From: Stenotrophomonas sp. ESTM1D_MKCIP4_1
GTDB lineage: Bacteria; Pseudomonadota; Gammaproteobacteria; Xanthomonadales; Xanthomonadaceae
DNA: 64,000 nucleotides
Reading direction: 5' to 3'
Assembly (NCBI RefSeq): GCF_003086895.1
Contig: NZ_CP026004.1
Location: 2,826,731 to 2,890,730 of the forward strand
Shown: positions 27,989-36,314 of the stretch, in pieces
How positions within the stretch are numbered: position 1 is the stretch's first letter
Layout: each line of letters starts with the position of its first letter
Position numbers and translations under genes: made by a program
The notes under the pieces: model-generated
The model's input: the letters and a program-made list of their open reading frames with translations, nothing else
What the model was told of the DNA's origin: nothing
Databases searched by the model: none

Positions 27989-28003
27989 TGCCGCTCACCC
28001 TTT

Positions 28004-28028
28004 GCAGAGTCGAGCCGTGCTCGACGGC
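28004..28028. repeat. Degenerate SMAG palindrome
   Basis: A GTCGAGC/GCTCGAC stem with the GTAG head degenerated to GCAG, lying between the suhB terminator and the next gene's stop. Confidence 0.55.
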
Positions 28029-28036
28029 TTCTGCGT

Positions 28037-28414
28037 TCAGGGATCGATATCGCGGAAGCCCTGCTCGTCCAGCACCGCCCATACCTCGCCGGTGTCCTCA
28101 TCAATGATGCGCAGCCCCGCAGGCGGCGCATCGCTGCTGCCGGTCAGCACGTAGGCCGCGCAATGCGCCAGCAGATAGCGGTGCTGCCAGGGGAGGTTGT
28201 TCCAAGTCGAAAGCGTCATCATGTTGCCGCCGCGCTTGCCCGCGTGGCGCAGGCTGATGACGCCGTACCGCTCGCTTTCCTGGATCAATTCGGGACAAAA
28301 CGAGTGCATGGAGGGTGGAAACGGCGGCGACGGGCCATCCGGCCCCTTGTCACGCGCGGCGGCCGATGCGCTTGCCAGCAGCAGTAACGGAATCCAGGTC
28401 ATGGCGTATCGCAT
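28037..28414 (-). CDS. Small secreted protein of unknown function
   Basis: The 125-residue product has a signal peptide (MRYAMTWIPLLLLASASAAA) and a mature part with two cysteines (HSFCPEL and AHCAAYV) that may pair. RYLLAHCAAYVLTG and ADGEVWAV-like TGEVWAVLDEQGF segments do not match a family I know. The start at 28414 follows AAGGA at about 10 bases and places the signal peptide at the N-terminus. It lies downstream of htpX, but the terminator at 28487 separates them. Function unknown. Confidence 0.7.
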   Translation of the reverse strand: MRYAMTWIPLLLLASASAAARDKGPDGPSPPFPPSMHSFCPELIQESERYGVISLRHAGKRGGNMMTLSTWNNLPWQHRYLLAHCAAYVLTGSSDAPPAGLRIIDEDTGEVWAVLDEQGFRDIDP

Positions 28415-28486
28415 GGATGTCGATCCTTCAGCATCACGTGTGTGCAGCGGTGTGACGTTACCACGTGTGCCTGCCTGCACCGCCGG

Positions 28487-28518
28487 CAAAAAAAACGCCC
28501 GGCATATGGCCGGGCGTT
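28487..28518 (-). terminator. Terminator of htpX
   Basis: On the minus strand AACGCCCGGC pairs with GCCGGGCGTT around a short loop, followed by eight T bases: a strong intrinsic terminator starting 27 bases after the htpX stop. Confidence 0.93.
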
Positions 28519-28544
28519 CGTGTTCACGGGTGGATGACCGAAGC

Positions 28545-29411
28545 TTACGCGGCGGTCGAGGCCCGCAGCGCGGCAATGCGCTCTTCCAGCGGCGGGTGGC
28601 TCATGAACAGCTTCTTCGCCGTCGAACCGGCAATGCCGAAGGCCGCGATCTGCGTCGGCAGGGTGCTCTGGCCGTGGTTGAGCTGCAGGCGCTCCAGCGC
28701 GGCGATCATCTTCTGGCGGCCGGCCAGCGAGGCACCGCCGGCATCGGCGCGGAACTCGCGGTGGCGCGAGAACCACATCGAGATCATCGTTGCGAACAGG
28801 CCGAACACCATCTCCAGCACGAACACGATGATGTAGTAGGCAAAGCCACGGCCGCCGCCTTCGCGGTTGCCCGACATCGCGCTGTCGATGACACCACCGA
28901 CCACGCGGGCCAGCACGATCACGAAGGTGTTCAGCACACCCTGCAGCAGCGCCATGGTGATCATGTCGCCGTTGGCGACGTGGGCGATCTCGTGGCCCAG
29001 CACCGCTTCGGCCTCGTCTTCGCTCATGTTGTGCAGCAGGCCGGTGGACACTGCCACCAGCGCATTGTTGCGGTTGGCACCGGTCGCGAACGCGTTGATT
29101 TCCGGGCCGTCATACACCGCCACTTCCGGCATGCCGATGCCGGCCGCCTTGGCCTGGCGCTCGACGGTGGCCAGCAGCCAGCGCTCGGTCGGGTTGCGCG
29201 GTTCGGTGATGACCACCGCGCCGGTGGAACGCTTGGCCATCCACTTGGACAGCAGCAGCGAGATGAAGGAACCACCAAAGCCGAAGATGCCGGCCATGAC
29301 CAGCAGGCCGCTCATTGAACGGGAGTCCACACCCAGGATGGACATCACGATGCCGGCGAGGATCAGCACCGCAAGGTTGGTGGCCAGGAAGAGGGCTATG
29401 CGGGTAAACAT
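28545..29411 (-). CDS. htpX: Membrane protease HtpX
   Basis: HtpX is an inner-membrane M48 zinc protease that degrades damaged membrane proteins. The 288-residue protein has two N-terminal membrane segments ([17 protein letters not shown] and [18 protein letters not shown]), the zinc motif HEIAH, two further hydrophobic segments, and the third ligand in [12 protein letters not shown] heat- or envelope-stress promoter would be expected; I could not identify one in the 93-base gap to gluQ. It is transcribed alone and ends at a strong terminator. A second, soluble-domain M48 protein is encoded at 42935. Confidence 0.95.
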   Translation of the reverse strand: MFTRIALFLATNLAVLILAGIVMSILGVDSRSMSGLLVMAGIFGFGGSFISLLLSKWMAKRSTGAVVITEPRNPTERWLLATVERQAKAAGIGMPEVAVYDGPEINAFATGANRNNALVAVSTGLLHNMSEDEAEAVLGHEIAHVANGDMITMALLQGVLNTFVIVLARVVGGVIDSAMSGNREGGGRGFAYYIIVFVLEMVFGLFATMISMWFSRHREFRADAGGASLAGRQKMIAALERLQLNHGQSTLPTQIAAFGIAGSTAKKLFMSHPPLEERIAALRASTAA

Positions 29412-29504
29412 GGGAAATTCCGGCTCGAAAGGGGTCGATATCCGACAATCTGCGGTGCAGTCAGCTTGAATTCAAGCGCCAACCTGACCGACGATTCAGC
29501 CTGC

Positions 29505-30446
29505 ATGACCTCGCTCATTCCCTGCGGCCGCTTCGCGCCCTCGCCCACCGGCCTGCTGCACCCCGGTTCCCTGCTCGCCGCCTTCGGCAGCTGGCTGCTT
29601 GCGCGCCATCACGGCGGCCTGTGGCGGCTGCGCATCGAGGATGTCGACCCGCCCCGAACGGTCGCCGGCGCCGCCCGATCGCAGCTGCACGCGCTGGCCG
29701 CATTCGGCCTGGCGCACGACGGCTCGGTGATGTGGCAGAGCGAACGCGGCGATGCGTACCAGGCTGCACTGGACGTGCTTCTGGCCAGCGATCTGGCCTT
29801 CGTCTGCCACTGCAGCCGCAGCGATCTGGCCGCCAGCGGGGGCATCCACCACCGCTGCGTCGCGCGGCAGCCGCGACCGGACCCCGCCGTCCGCTTCCGC
29901 GTTCCACCGGGCAGCCGGGTCCAGTTCGAGGATGGCCTGCGCGGCCTGCAGCGGCAGGATGTACACGCAGAAGTCGGCGATTTCGTGCTGCGCCGCGCCG
30001 ATGGCTGCTGGGCCTACCAGCTGGCGGTGGTCGTGGACGACGCCGCGCAGGGCGTCACGGAAGTGGTGCGCGGCGCCGACCTGCTCGATTCCACCGCGCG
30101 CCAGATCCTGCTGCAGCGCGCCCTGGGGCTGGCGGTTCCACGCTATTGGCATCTGCCGCTGCTGCTGGATGCGCCAGGCCACAAGCTGTCCAAATCGCTG
30201 GCGGCGTTGCCGGTGGACAGCGCGCGGCCGCTGCCGGTCCTGCGCCAGCTGTGGCAGCTGCTGGGCCAGGCCCCGGCTGCGCTGGACGGCATCGAGCAAC
30301 GGCAGGCGCTGCTGGACGCTGCATGCCAGGCCTTCGATCCGGCGCGGCTGCCCCGGCAGGACATCCTGTTGCCAGCGGGCGCACTTTCCGCGCCGATGTT
30401 GCAGAATCCCCCTTCCCCCACCCGAAACCCGGACAGCATTCCATGA
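29505..30446 (+). CDS. gluQ: Glutamyl-Q tRNA(Asp) synthetase
   Basis: GluQ-RS attaches glutamate to queuosine at the wobble base of tRNA-Asp. The 313-residue protein looks like the catalytic half of GluRS without an anticodon domain: [16 protein letters not shown] (HIGH region), RIEDVDPPR, a Cys-based zinc site ([11 protein letters not shown] with a later Cys) and the KMSKS equivalent [10 protein letters not shown]. The start ATG at 29505 places the motif ~10 residues in. Its stop overlaps phaB by four bases (ATGA), an unexpected pairing. queG, another queuosine gene, is at 39938. Confidence 0.92.
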   Translation: MTSLIPCGRFAPSPTGLLHPGSLLAAFGSWLLARHHGGLWRLRIEDVDPPRTVAGAARSQLHALAAFGLAHDGSVMWQSERGDAYQAALDVLLASDLAFVCHCSRSDLAASGGIHHRCVARQPRPDPAVRFRVPPGSRVQFEDGLRGLQRQDVHAEVGDFVLRRADGCWAYQLAVVVDDAAQGVTEVVRGADLLDSTARQILLQRALGLAVPRYWHLPLLLDAPGHKLSKSLAALPVDSARPLPVLRQLWQLLGQAPAALDGIEQRQALLDAACQAFDPARLPRQDILLPAGALSAPMLQNPPSPTRNPDSIP

Positions 30447-31183
30447 CTTCTCGCGTTGCACTGGTCACCGGCGGAACCGGCGGCATCGGTACCGCCATCT
30501 GCCAACGCCTGGCCGACCAGGGCCACCGGGTCGCCACCAACTACCGCGACGAGGCCAAGGCCCTCGCCTGGCAGCAGGCCATGACCGCGCGCGGCTACCA
30601 CGTGTCGATCTTCCCCGGCGATGTGTCCGACCCGGAAAGTGCCGAAGCGTTGATCCGCGCGGTTGAAGCCGAGCTGGGGCCGGTCGAGATCCTGGTCAAC
30701 AACGCCGGCATCACCCGCGACACCACCTTCCATCGCATGCGTTCGGACCAGTGGCACGATGTGATCAACACCAACCTCAACTCGGTGTTCAACGTCACCC
30801 GCCCGGTGATTGAAGGCATGCGCCGTCGCGGTTGGGGCCGGGTCATCCAGATCAGCTCGATCAACGGCCTGAAGGGCCAGTACGGCCAGGCCAACTACGC
30901 CGCCGCGAAGGCCGGCATGCACGGCTTCACCATCTCCTTGGCGCGCGAGAACGCCGGCTTCGGCATCACGGTCAACACCATCTCGCCGGGCTACGTGGCC
31001 ACCGACATGGTGATGGCGGTACCGGAAGAGGTGCGCGCCAAGATCATCGCCGACATCCCCACCGGGCGCCTGGGCAAGCCGGAGGAGATCGCCTATGGCG
31101 TGTCCTTCCTGGTGGCCGACGAGGCCGCGTGGATCACCGGCAGCAACCTGGACATCAACGGCGGCCACCACATGGGCTGGTAA
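30443..31183 (+). CDS. phaB: Acetoacetyl-CoA reductase
   Basis: PhaB reduces acetoacetyl-CoA to (R)-3-hydroxybutyryl-CoA, the monomer of polyhydroxybutyrate. The 246-residue short-chain dehydrogenase has the NADPH motif [13 protein letters not shown], the NNAGITRD segment, the catalytic Ser-Tyr-Lys ([19 protein letters not shown], read across the two motifs) and the C-terminal GHHMGW typical of PhbB. It overlaps gluQ by four bases and is followed by phaR 178 bases later. A phaC polymerase or phaA thiolase is not in this window. Confidence 0.92.
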   Translation: MTSRVALVTGGTGGIGTAICQRLADQGHRVATNYRDEAKALAWQQAMTARGYHVSIFPGDVSDPESAEALIRAVEAELGPVEILVNNAGITRDTTFHRMRSDQWHDVINTNLNSVFNVTRPVIEGMRRRGWGRVIQISSINGLKGQYGQANYAAAKAGMHGFTISLARENAGFGITVNTISPGYVATDMVMAVPEEVRAKIIADIPTGRLGKPEEIAYGVSFLVADEAAWITGSNLDINGGHHMGW

Positions 31184-31228
31184 TGCCGCACGCGCAGCGG
31201 GCACGCTGATGCCCCCTGCCGTTGGTCA

Positions 31229-31337
31229 TGCTGCGCAGCACGCAAACCCTTGCTGCGCAACATGATTGGCCGTGAAACCCAAGCCGGGCGGGGGCTGCAG
31301 CGGTTGCCAAGGCTTGTGCACTGCGCCATGCTGCACA
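31229..31337 (+). promoter_or_regulatory. TGC-rich palindromes, candidate PhaR operators
   Basis: Three inverted repeats precede phaR: a perfect 12-base TGCTGCGCAGCA at 31229-31240, TTGCTGCGCAA at 31250-31260, and TGTGCA...TGCACA at 31315-31337. PhaR regulators from other bacteria bind TGC/GCA-rich sites and repress their own gene. The repeats sit within 135 bases of the phaR start, so autoregulation is plausible but untested. Confidence 0.5.
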
Positions 31338-31361
31338 CCTACAGTGACGAGTGACCGCTTC

Positions 31362-31889
31362 ATGGCTGCGACCCGCATCATCAAGAAGTATCCGAACCGC
31401 CGTCTCTACGACACCGAAATTTCCAGCTACATCACCATCGAAGACGTCCGCCAGCTGATCCTGGACGGGGAAGATTTCGAGGTCCGCGACGCCAAGAGCG
31501 GCGACGACCTGACCCGTTCGGTGTTGCTGCAGATCATCGCCGACCAGGAACAGGACGGCGAACCGATGCTGTCCACCCAGCTGCTGAGCCAGTTGATCCG
31601 TTTCTATGGCGATTCGCTGCAGGGCTTCATGGGCAACTACCTGGAACGCAGCATGCAGGTATTCCTCGACCAGCAGCAGCAGTTCCGCCAGCAGATGGGC
31701 AACCTGCTCGGCCAGACCCCGTGGGCGATGATGAACCAGCTGACCGAACGCAACCTGGAGTTGTGGCAGGAGTTCCAGCGCAACATGGGTGCCGGCTTCG
31801 GCGGCCCGCGCCCGGGGGGTACGGGCACCGGCACCGGCAACAAGCCGAGCGAACCAGGTACCGGCACCGGCGGCAAGACCCGGCGCTGA
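31362..31889 (+). CDS. phaR: Polyhydroxyalkanoate synthesis repressor PhaR
   Basis: PhaR represses phasin and its own gene and is released by binding PHA granules. The 175-residue protein has the N-terminal PHB/PHA DNA-binding domain (RIIKKYPNRRLYDTEISSYI, EDVRQLILDGEDFEV) and the accumulation-regulator domain (SVLLQIIADQE, QLLSQLIRFYG, LQGFMGNYLERSMQ). The C-terminus is a Gly/Thr tail (PGGTGTGTGNK). The start at 31362 is chosen by homology. It ends at a strong terminator (31914). Confidence 0.94.
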   Translation: MAATRIIKKYPNRRLYDTEISSYITIEDVRQLILDGEDFEVRDAKSGDDLTRSVLLQIIADQEQDGEPMLSTQLLSQLIRFYGDSLQGFMGNYLERSMQVFLDQQQQFRQQMGNLLGQTPWAMMNQLTERNLELWQEFQRNMGAGFGGPRPGGTGTGTGNKPSEPGTGTGGKTRR

Positions 31890-31913
31890 GCCGATCCAAC
31901 CGCCCGACACGGA

Positions 31914-31945
31914 AACGGCGCGCCCTCTGGCGCGCCGTTTTTTTC
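31914..31945 (+). terminator. Terminator of phaR
   Basis: AACGGCGCGCC and GGCGCGCCGTT around CTCT, followed by a run of T bases, 24 bases after the phaR stop. A strong intrinsic terminator. Confidence 0.93.
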
Positions 31946-31997
31946 AATGCCGGAATCCGGTCGCCCGGGACTGGACTGGACCGGACGGGACGGGACG

Positions 31998-32135
31998 GTA
32001 GAGTCGACCGTTGGTCGACTATCGCGCGCAGCGCGGGCATTTCCGCGATCCAGCCAAAAAGCTGTCGACCAACGGTCGACCCTACTAAGGCATGCAGGCA
32101 TCTCCGCGATAAGCAGTCAACCAACGGTCGACTCT
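31998..32135. repeat. Three SMAG palindromes of the GTCGACC subtype
   Basis: A GTAG-headed copy at 31998-32020, an inverted CTAC-ending copy at 32063-32085 and a degenerate inverted copy at 32115-32135, all with GTCGACC/GGTCGAC stems. They lie between convergent phaR and the TraB-like gene. Confidence 0.85.
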
Positions 32136-32158
32136 GATCCGGCCTTACCCTCCCGCCG

Positions 32159-33103
32159 TCAGCGCTTCGGCTTACAGCCCGTGCACACGCGCTCGACCTT
32201 GTAGCCCTTGGCCTTCAGCTTCTCGACCACGCCGTCGCTGCCCAGCAGGTGCAGGCCACCCACCACCACCAGGGTTCCACCCTGCCCGTCCTGCAGGTAC
32301 GGCAGCAGTTTGGGCACCCAGGCATCGTTGCGCGTCGTGTTGATGCGCTGGTAAAGCTGCGGGTACTGCTGGCGCATCTCCACCGCCATCTTGTTCCACA
32401 GCAGGCGGTCATCGCCACGGCGCCAGGCGTCGTGCAGCATCATCGACTGCTCGTCCCCCTTCTCGGCCTGGTCCAGCGCTTCGGCCATCATCTGCCGCTG
32501 TTCCTGCAGGCTCATGCCATCGAGCAGATTGATCTGGCTCTGCATGTCCTCCAGGCCCGCGGTCCGCTTGCCCGCATCCTTCGCGCGTTTCATGAAGTGC
32601 CGATCCAGGCCGAGGTTGGCGTCCAGCCCCATCTTCTGCATCTGCCCGATGGTGATGTTGAGCGCAACGAACCAGCTCTTCATCCCCTGCAACTGCGCCA
32701 ACGGCAGATGGTTCTGCGTGGCATAGGCCTGCAGCTTCTGCCAGGTGGCGTCATCCAGGTCACGCTTCAGTTCGCTGCCGTCGCGGCGGATCGCCGCCTG
32801 CACCATCTGGCTGGCGGCCTGGGTCGACTCCATTTCCTCCGGGGACACTTCAAACAGCACGCGCCTGGAGGCGGTGAAGGCCTGCTCGACATCGGTCGAC
32901 AGCGGATAGTCCTGCGGCTTGAGCAGGTGGAACGAACCCAACAGGTACACGCGCGCGTCCCCGGGGCCCGTCACCTTCCACAGCAGCGGCACCGGTGGCT
33001 TGGCGGCCGGCACTTCGGTCGGTGCGCCGCGGGCGGCGGCCAGGGGCACCACCGCGCAGGCCAGCAGCAGCACGACACTGCGCATCAATGATCCGATCGA
33101 CAT
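32159..33103 (-). CDS. TraB/GumN-family secreted protein
   Basis: The 314-residue protein has a signal peptide (VVLLLACAVVPLAAARGA) and the TraB/GumN (TIKI-related) fold with its metal-site motifs YLLGSFHLL near residue 55 and VVVGGLHLLG near the end. Family members are proposed metalloproteases but bacterial substrates are unknown. The C-terminal VCTGCKP adds a CxxC motif. The start ATG at 33103 directly follows the DUF1684 gene's stop, two bases away, so the two are coupled. It is the last gene of the mutL group. Confidence 0.87.
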   Translation of the reverse strand: MSIGSLMRSVVLLLACAVVPLAAARGAPTEVPAAKPPVPLLWKVTGPGDARVYLLGSFHLLKPQDYPLSTDVEQAFTASRRVLFEVSPEEMESTQAASQMVQAAIRRDGSELKRDLDDATWQKLQAYATQNHLPLAQLQGMKSWFVALNITIGQMQKMGLDANLGLDRHFMKRAKDAGKRTAGLEDMQSQINLLDGMSLQEQRQMMAEALDQAEKGDEQSMMLHDAWRRGDDRLLWNKMAVEMRQQYPQLYQRINTTRNDAWVPKLLPYLQDGQGGTLVVVGGLHLLGSDGVVEKLKAKGYKVERVCTGCKPKR

Positions 33104-33105
33104 GA

Positions 33106-34035
33106 TCAGCTGTCTCCTTCAGGCAGGTGGTAGGCCTTCTCGCCTGCATCCACACGCAGGTCCAACCGGTTTTCCGGTGGTGCCAGCGGGCAGGTCGCAT
33201 ACGGGGTGAACGCACAGGGCGGGTTGTAGGCGTGGTTGAAATCGATGCGCACGCTGCCATCGGCGGCCGGTGCATCGACGTCCAGATAGCGCCCGGCAGG
33301 ATAGCTGCCGTGGCCGCTGGTGCGGTCGGCAAATACGAGGAACAGGGGCTCACCGGGCGCACCGATCGCTTCCAGTCGCCAGCTATGGCCGTCGCGCTGG
33401 AATTCCACGGCCCCGGCATTGGGCATTTCGGTGGTCAGGCCGGTGATGTCCACGATCGGCAGGGTTTTGCCGGCGGGATGCGCGATGAAACGCGCCTGCA
33501 CCTGCCAGTCCGCGCCGCCCGGCCAGTACTGCAGGCCGGCAAAATCACGGCGTGCGGCGGCATCGGCATGCTTCACCCGCAGCGCGTCACGTGGGCCGCG
33601 GCGGATGATGCTCAGCTGCCCCTTGCCACCATCGAAGGTGAGCACGGTAGGCGCAGGGTCCTTGTCGGTGTTCATGCGCACGCGGCCGCGCACCGGCTGG
33701 CCGTCCAGGCTGACGTCCACGCCGGCTTCCGGGCTGAACCACCACTGCTCGCCCTCGCGCCGCAGCAGCCCGAGCTTGTCCGGGCCCACCGCCAGGCGGA
33801 TGCCGCTGCTGGCACCGCTGCCGATGAAGTGTGACTTGTACTGCAGCCAGTGCAGGCCGACCAGGGCGGTCCAGCCGTCGGGCCGGGTCAGCTCCTCATA
33901 CCGCTGCACGCGCCATTGCTGCTGCGCGGCGGCAAAGGCCGGATCCTCCTTGGCGAGCGCCACAGGCTGCGGCGACGGGCTGCAGGCGGCCAGCAACACG
34001 GCGACCAGCAGTCCGCCCATTCCCCGATAACGCAT
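33106..34035 (-). CDS. DUF1684 lipoprotein
   Basis: The 309-residue protein starts with a lipoprotein signal (GLLVAVLLAACSPSP, lipobox LAAC), so it is membrane-anchored. The rest matches DUF1684: ELTRPDGWTALVGLHWL, NTDKDPAPTVLTF, RTSGHGSYPAGRYLDVD, FNHAYNPPCAFTPYATCPL and LDLRVDAGEKAY. The Cys-containing NPPCAFTPYATCPL motif near the C-terminus is conserved in the family. Biochemical role is unknown. It begins 26 bases after mutL and is coupled to the TraB-like gene. Confidence 0.9.
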   Translation of the reverse strand: MRYRGMGGLLVAVLLAACSPSPQPVALAKEDPAFAAAQQQWRVQRYEELTRPDGWTALVGLHWLQYKSHFIGSGASSGIRLAVGPDKLGLLRREGEQWWFSPEAGVDVSLDGQPVRGRVRMNTDKDPAPTVLTFDGGKGQLSIIRRGPRDALRVKHADAAARRDFAGLQYWPGGADWQVQARFIAHPAGKTLPIVDITGLTTEMPNAGAVEFQRDGHSWRLEAIGAPGEPLFLVFADRTSGHGSYPAGRYLDVDAPAADGSVRIDFNHAYNPPCAFTPYATCPLAPPENRLDLRVDAGEKAYHLPEGDS

Positions 34036-34061
34036 GGATGCTCCCCTCGATGTCGCGCCGC

Positions 34062-35963
34062 TCAACGGCCGCGCAGGAACCAGCGGTCGATCTCCGCCAG
34101 CGAAAAACGTGCCCAGGTCGGCCGGCCATGGTTGCACTGGCCCGAACGCTCGGTGATTTCCATGTCGCGCAGCAGTGCATTCATCTCCGGCACGGTCAGG
34201 CGCCGGTTGGCGCGCACCGCGCCGTGGCAGGCCATGGTCGACAGCAGCTCGTCGCGTGCACTGGCGATGCGCCGGCTCTGGCCATGCTCGCGCAGGTCGG
34301 TCAACACGTCGCGCAGCAGGCCTTCCGGCTCGGCGTTGGCCAGCAGCGCCGGAATGCTGCGCACATGCAGCGCGCCCGGGCCGGCGCGGGTGACCTCGAA
34401 GCCCAACGCGGCCAGCGTTTCCGCCTCGGTTTCAGCGGTATCGGCCTCGCGCTCGCCCACCGCCAGGGTGATGGGCACCAGCAACGGCTGCGACTGCAGG
34501 CCGATGCCGTCGTGGGCGTTCTTCAAGCGTTCGTAGCCGATGCGTTCGTGGGCGGCATGCATGTCCACCACGATCAGGCCTTCGGCATTCTCGGCGAGGA
34601 TGTAGATGCCGTGCAGCTGGGCAATCGCGTAGCCCAGCGGCGGCACGCCGGCATCGGCGCTGGTCACCGGCAGGCCGTTCTCGCTCGGAATCGGCGGCAG
34701 CGCACTGCTGCGCTCGCCAGCACCGGGGGCGGCATATAGGGCCGCGTAGGCAGCCGGCGCATCGGCCACCTGCAGGCCCAAGGGCTGCTGCGGGCGCCAG
34801 CCGGAGAAACCTCCGCCGCCGCCGCCCGAACCGGGAGCCGCGCCGCGCACCAGGCCGAAGCCCGATGCGCCCGCGCTGGACGGCATCGGCGCAGCACCGG
34901 CGTCCACCGGATGTGCCGCACCCGCACCGATGTCCTGCGCGGACACCCCGGCGCGGGTATCGGCCAGCGCGTCCTTCAAGGTGCGGTAGACGAAGTCGTG
35001 GACCAGGCGTGAATCGCGGAAGCGCACTTCATGCTTGGCGGGGTGCACATTGACGTCGACCCGGGTCGGGTCCAGTTCCAGGAACAGCACGTAGGCCGGC
35101 TGGCGGCCGTGGTACAGCACATCGCCGTAGGCCATCTTCACCGCGTGGGCGACACTGCGATCACGCACCGAACGACCGTTGACATACAGATACTGCTGGT
35201 CAGCGCTGGCCCGCGAGTAATGCGGCTGCGCGATCCAGCCGTGCAGGCGCAGGCCGGCGCCGGTGTGGTCCACGCGCACGGCCTGGTTGGCGAAGTCTTC
35301 GCCAAGCGTTTCAGCAAGGCGCGCATCGGAATAGAGGTCGCCGGGCTTGTAGCGGCGCGAGGCCTTGCCGTTGTGCGAGACACGCAGCTCGACATCGGGG
35401 CGGGCCAGTGCAAGCGAGCGCAGCCATTCTTCGATATGGCCCATTTCCGTGCGCTCGGCGCGCAGGAATTTGCGCCGTGCCGGCACGTTGTAGAACAGCT
35501 CGCGCACCTCCACCGTGGTACCGGGGGCATGCGCGCGCGGAGTGACTTCGCCGATCTTGCCGCCTTCGATCTGCAGCGCCGAACCATGCTCGTCGTGCGC
35601 ACGGCGCGAGGCCAGGGTGAAACGACTGACCGAGGCAATGGACGGCAGCGCTTCGCCGCGGAAGCCGAGGGTGGCCACCGATTCGAGGTCATCGAGATCG
35701 GCGATCTTGCTGGTGGCGTGGCGCGAGACCGCCAGGGGCAGCTGCTCGGGCGCGATGCCGCTGCCGTTGTCGCGGATGCGGATGAGCCGCACGCCGCCCT
35801 CTTCCAGATCGATGTCCACGCGGCTGGCGCCGGCATCGATCGCGTTCTCGACCAGCTCCTTGACCACCGACGCGGGGCGTTCGACCACCTCACCGGCGGC
35901 AATCTGGTTGATCAGGATTTCCGGCAACGGCCGGATCGGGCGCGGATGGGGAGCAGACGTCAT
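34062..35963 (-). CDS. mutL: DNA mismatch repair protein MutL
   Basis: MutL links MutS to downstream repair. The 633-residue protein has the GHKL ATPase motifs [30 protein letters not shown] and [12 protein letters not shown], a glycine/proline-rich linker at ~350-430, and a C-terminal dimerisation domain. An endonuclease motif DQHAxxExxxYE is not visible ([16 protein letters not shown] is), which resembles the motif [11 protein letters not shown]; enterobacterial MutL has a degraded form and MutH, so activity is uncertain. The start at 35963 is chosen by homology. miaA and hfq, which follow mutL in E. coli, are replaced here by DUF1684 and TraB genes. Confidence 0.95.
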   Translation of the reverse strand: MTSAPHPRPIRPLPEILINQIAAGEVVERPASVVKELVENAIDAGASRVDIDLEEGGVRLIRIRDNGSGIAPEQLPLAVSRHATSKIADLDDLESVATLGFRGEALPSIASVSRFTLASRRAHDEHGSALQIEGGKIGEVTPRAHAPGTTVEVRELFYNVPARRKFLRAERTEMGHIEEWLRSLALARPDVELRVSHNGKASRRYKPGDLYSDARLAETLGEDFANQAVRVDHTGAGLRLHGWIAQPHYSRASADQQYLYVNGRSVRDRSVAHAVKMAYGDVLYHGRQPAYVLFLELDPTRVDVNVHPAKHEVRFRDSRLVHDFVYRTLKDALADTRAGVSAQDIGAGAAHPVDAGAAPMPSSAGASGFGLVRGAAPGSGGGGGGFSGWRPQQPLGLQVADAPAAYAALYAAPGAGERSSALPPIPSENGLPVTSADAGVPPLGYAIAQLHGIYILAENAEGLIVVDMHAAHERIGYERLKNAHDGIGLQSQPLLVPITLAVGEREADTAETEAETLAALGFEVTRAGPGALHVRSIPALLANAEPEGLLRDVLTDLREHGQSRRIASARDELLSTMACHGAVRANRRLTVPEMNALLRDMEITERSGQCNHGRPTWARFSLAEIDRWFLRGR

Positions 35964-35993
35964 GCAGGGATGATAACGGCATGAACCCCGCGC

Positions 35994-36267
35994 CGCGCGC
36001 GGTAGCGTCGACCGTTGGTCGACTGCGCGGTGCCGCATACATGCCCCCCCGCGACGCGCGCGGTAGCGTCGACCGTTGGTCGACTGCGCAGTGCCGGATA
36101 CATGAACCCCGCGCCGCGCGCGGTAGGGTCGACCGTTGGTCGACTGCGCAGTGCCGGATACATGAACCCCGCGCCGCGCGCGGTAGGGTCGACCGTTGGT
36201 CGACTGCGCTGCGTCGGATACATGAACCCCGCGCCGCGCGCGTAGTCGACCAACGGTCGACTCTACC
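35994..36267. repeat. Tandem SMAG array, 60-base period
   Basis: Four GTAG-headed GTCGACC-type palindromes begin at 36002, 36063, 36123 and 36183, and a fifth inverted copy ends with CTAC at 36267. The intervening spacer (GCGCAGTGCCGGATACATG plus a CGCG-rich run) is repeated with few changes, so the whole 60-61-base unit has amplified. It fills the 351-base gap between amiC and mutL, which elsewhere are often adjacent. No gene is supported. Confidence 0.9.
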
Positions 36268-36314
36268 GGCCGCCGGCAAGGCCCCACGGAACGCAGTAAC
36301 CCGCCTTCGGCGGG

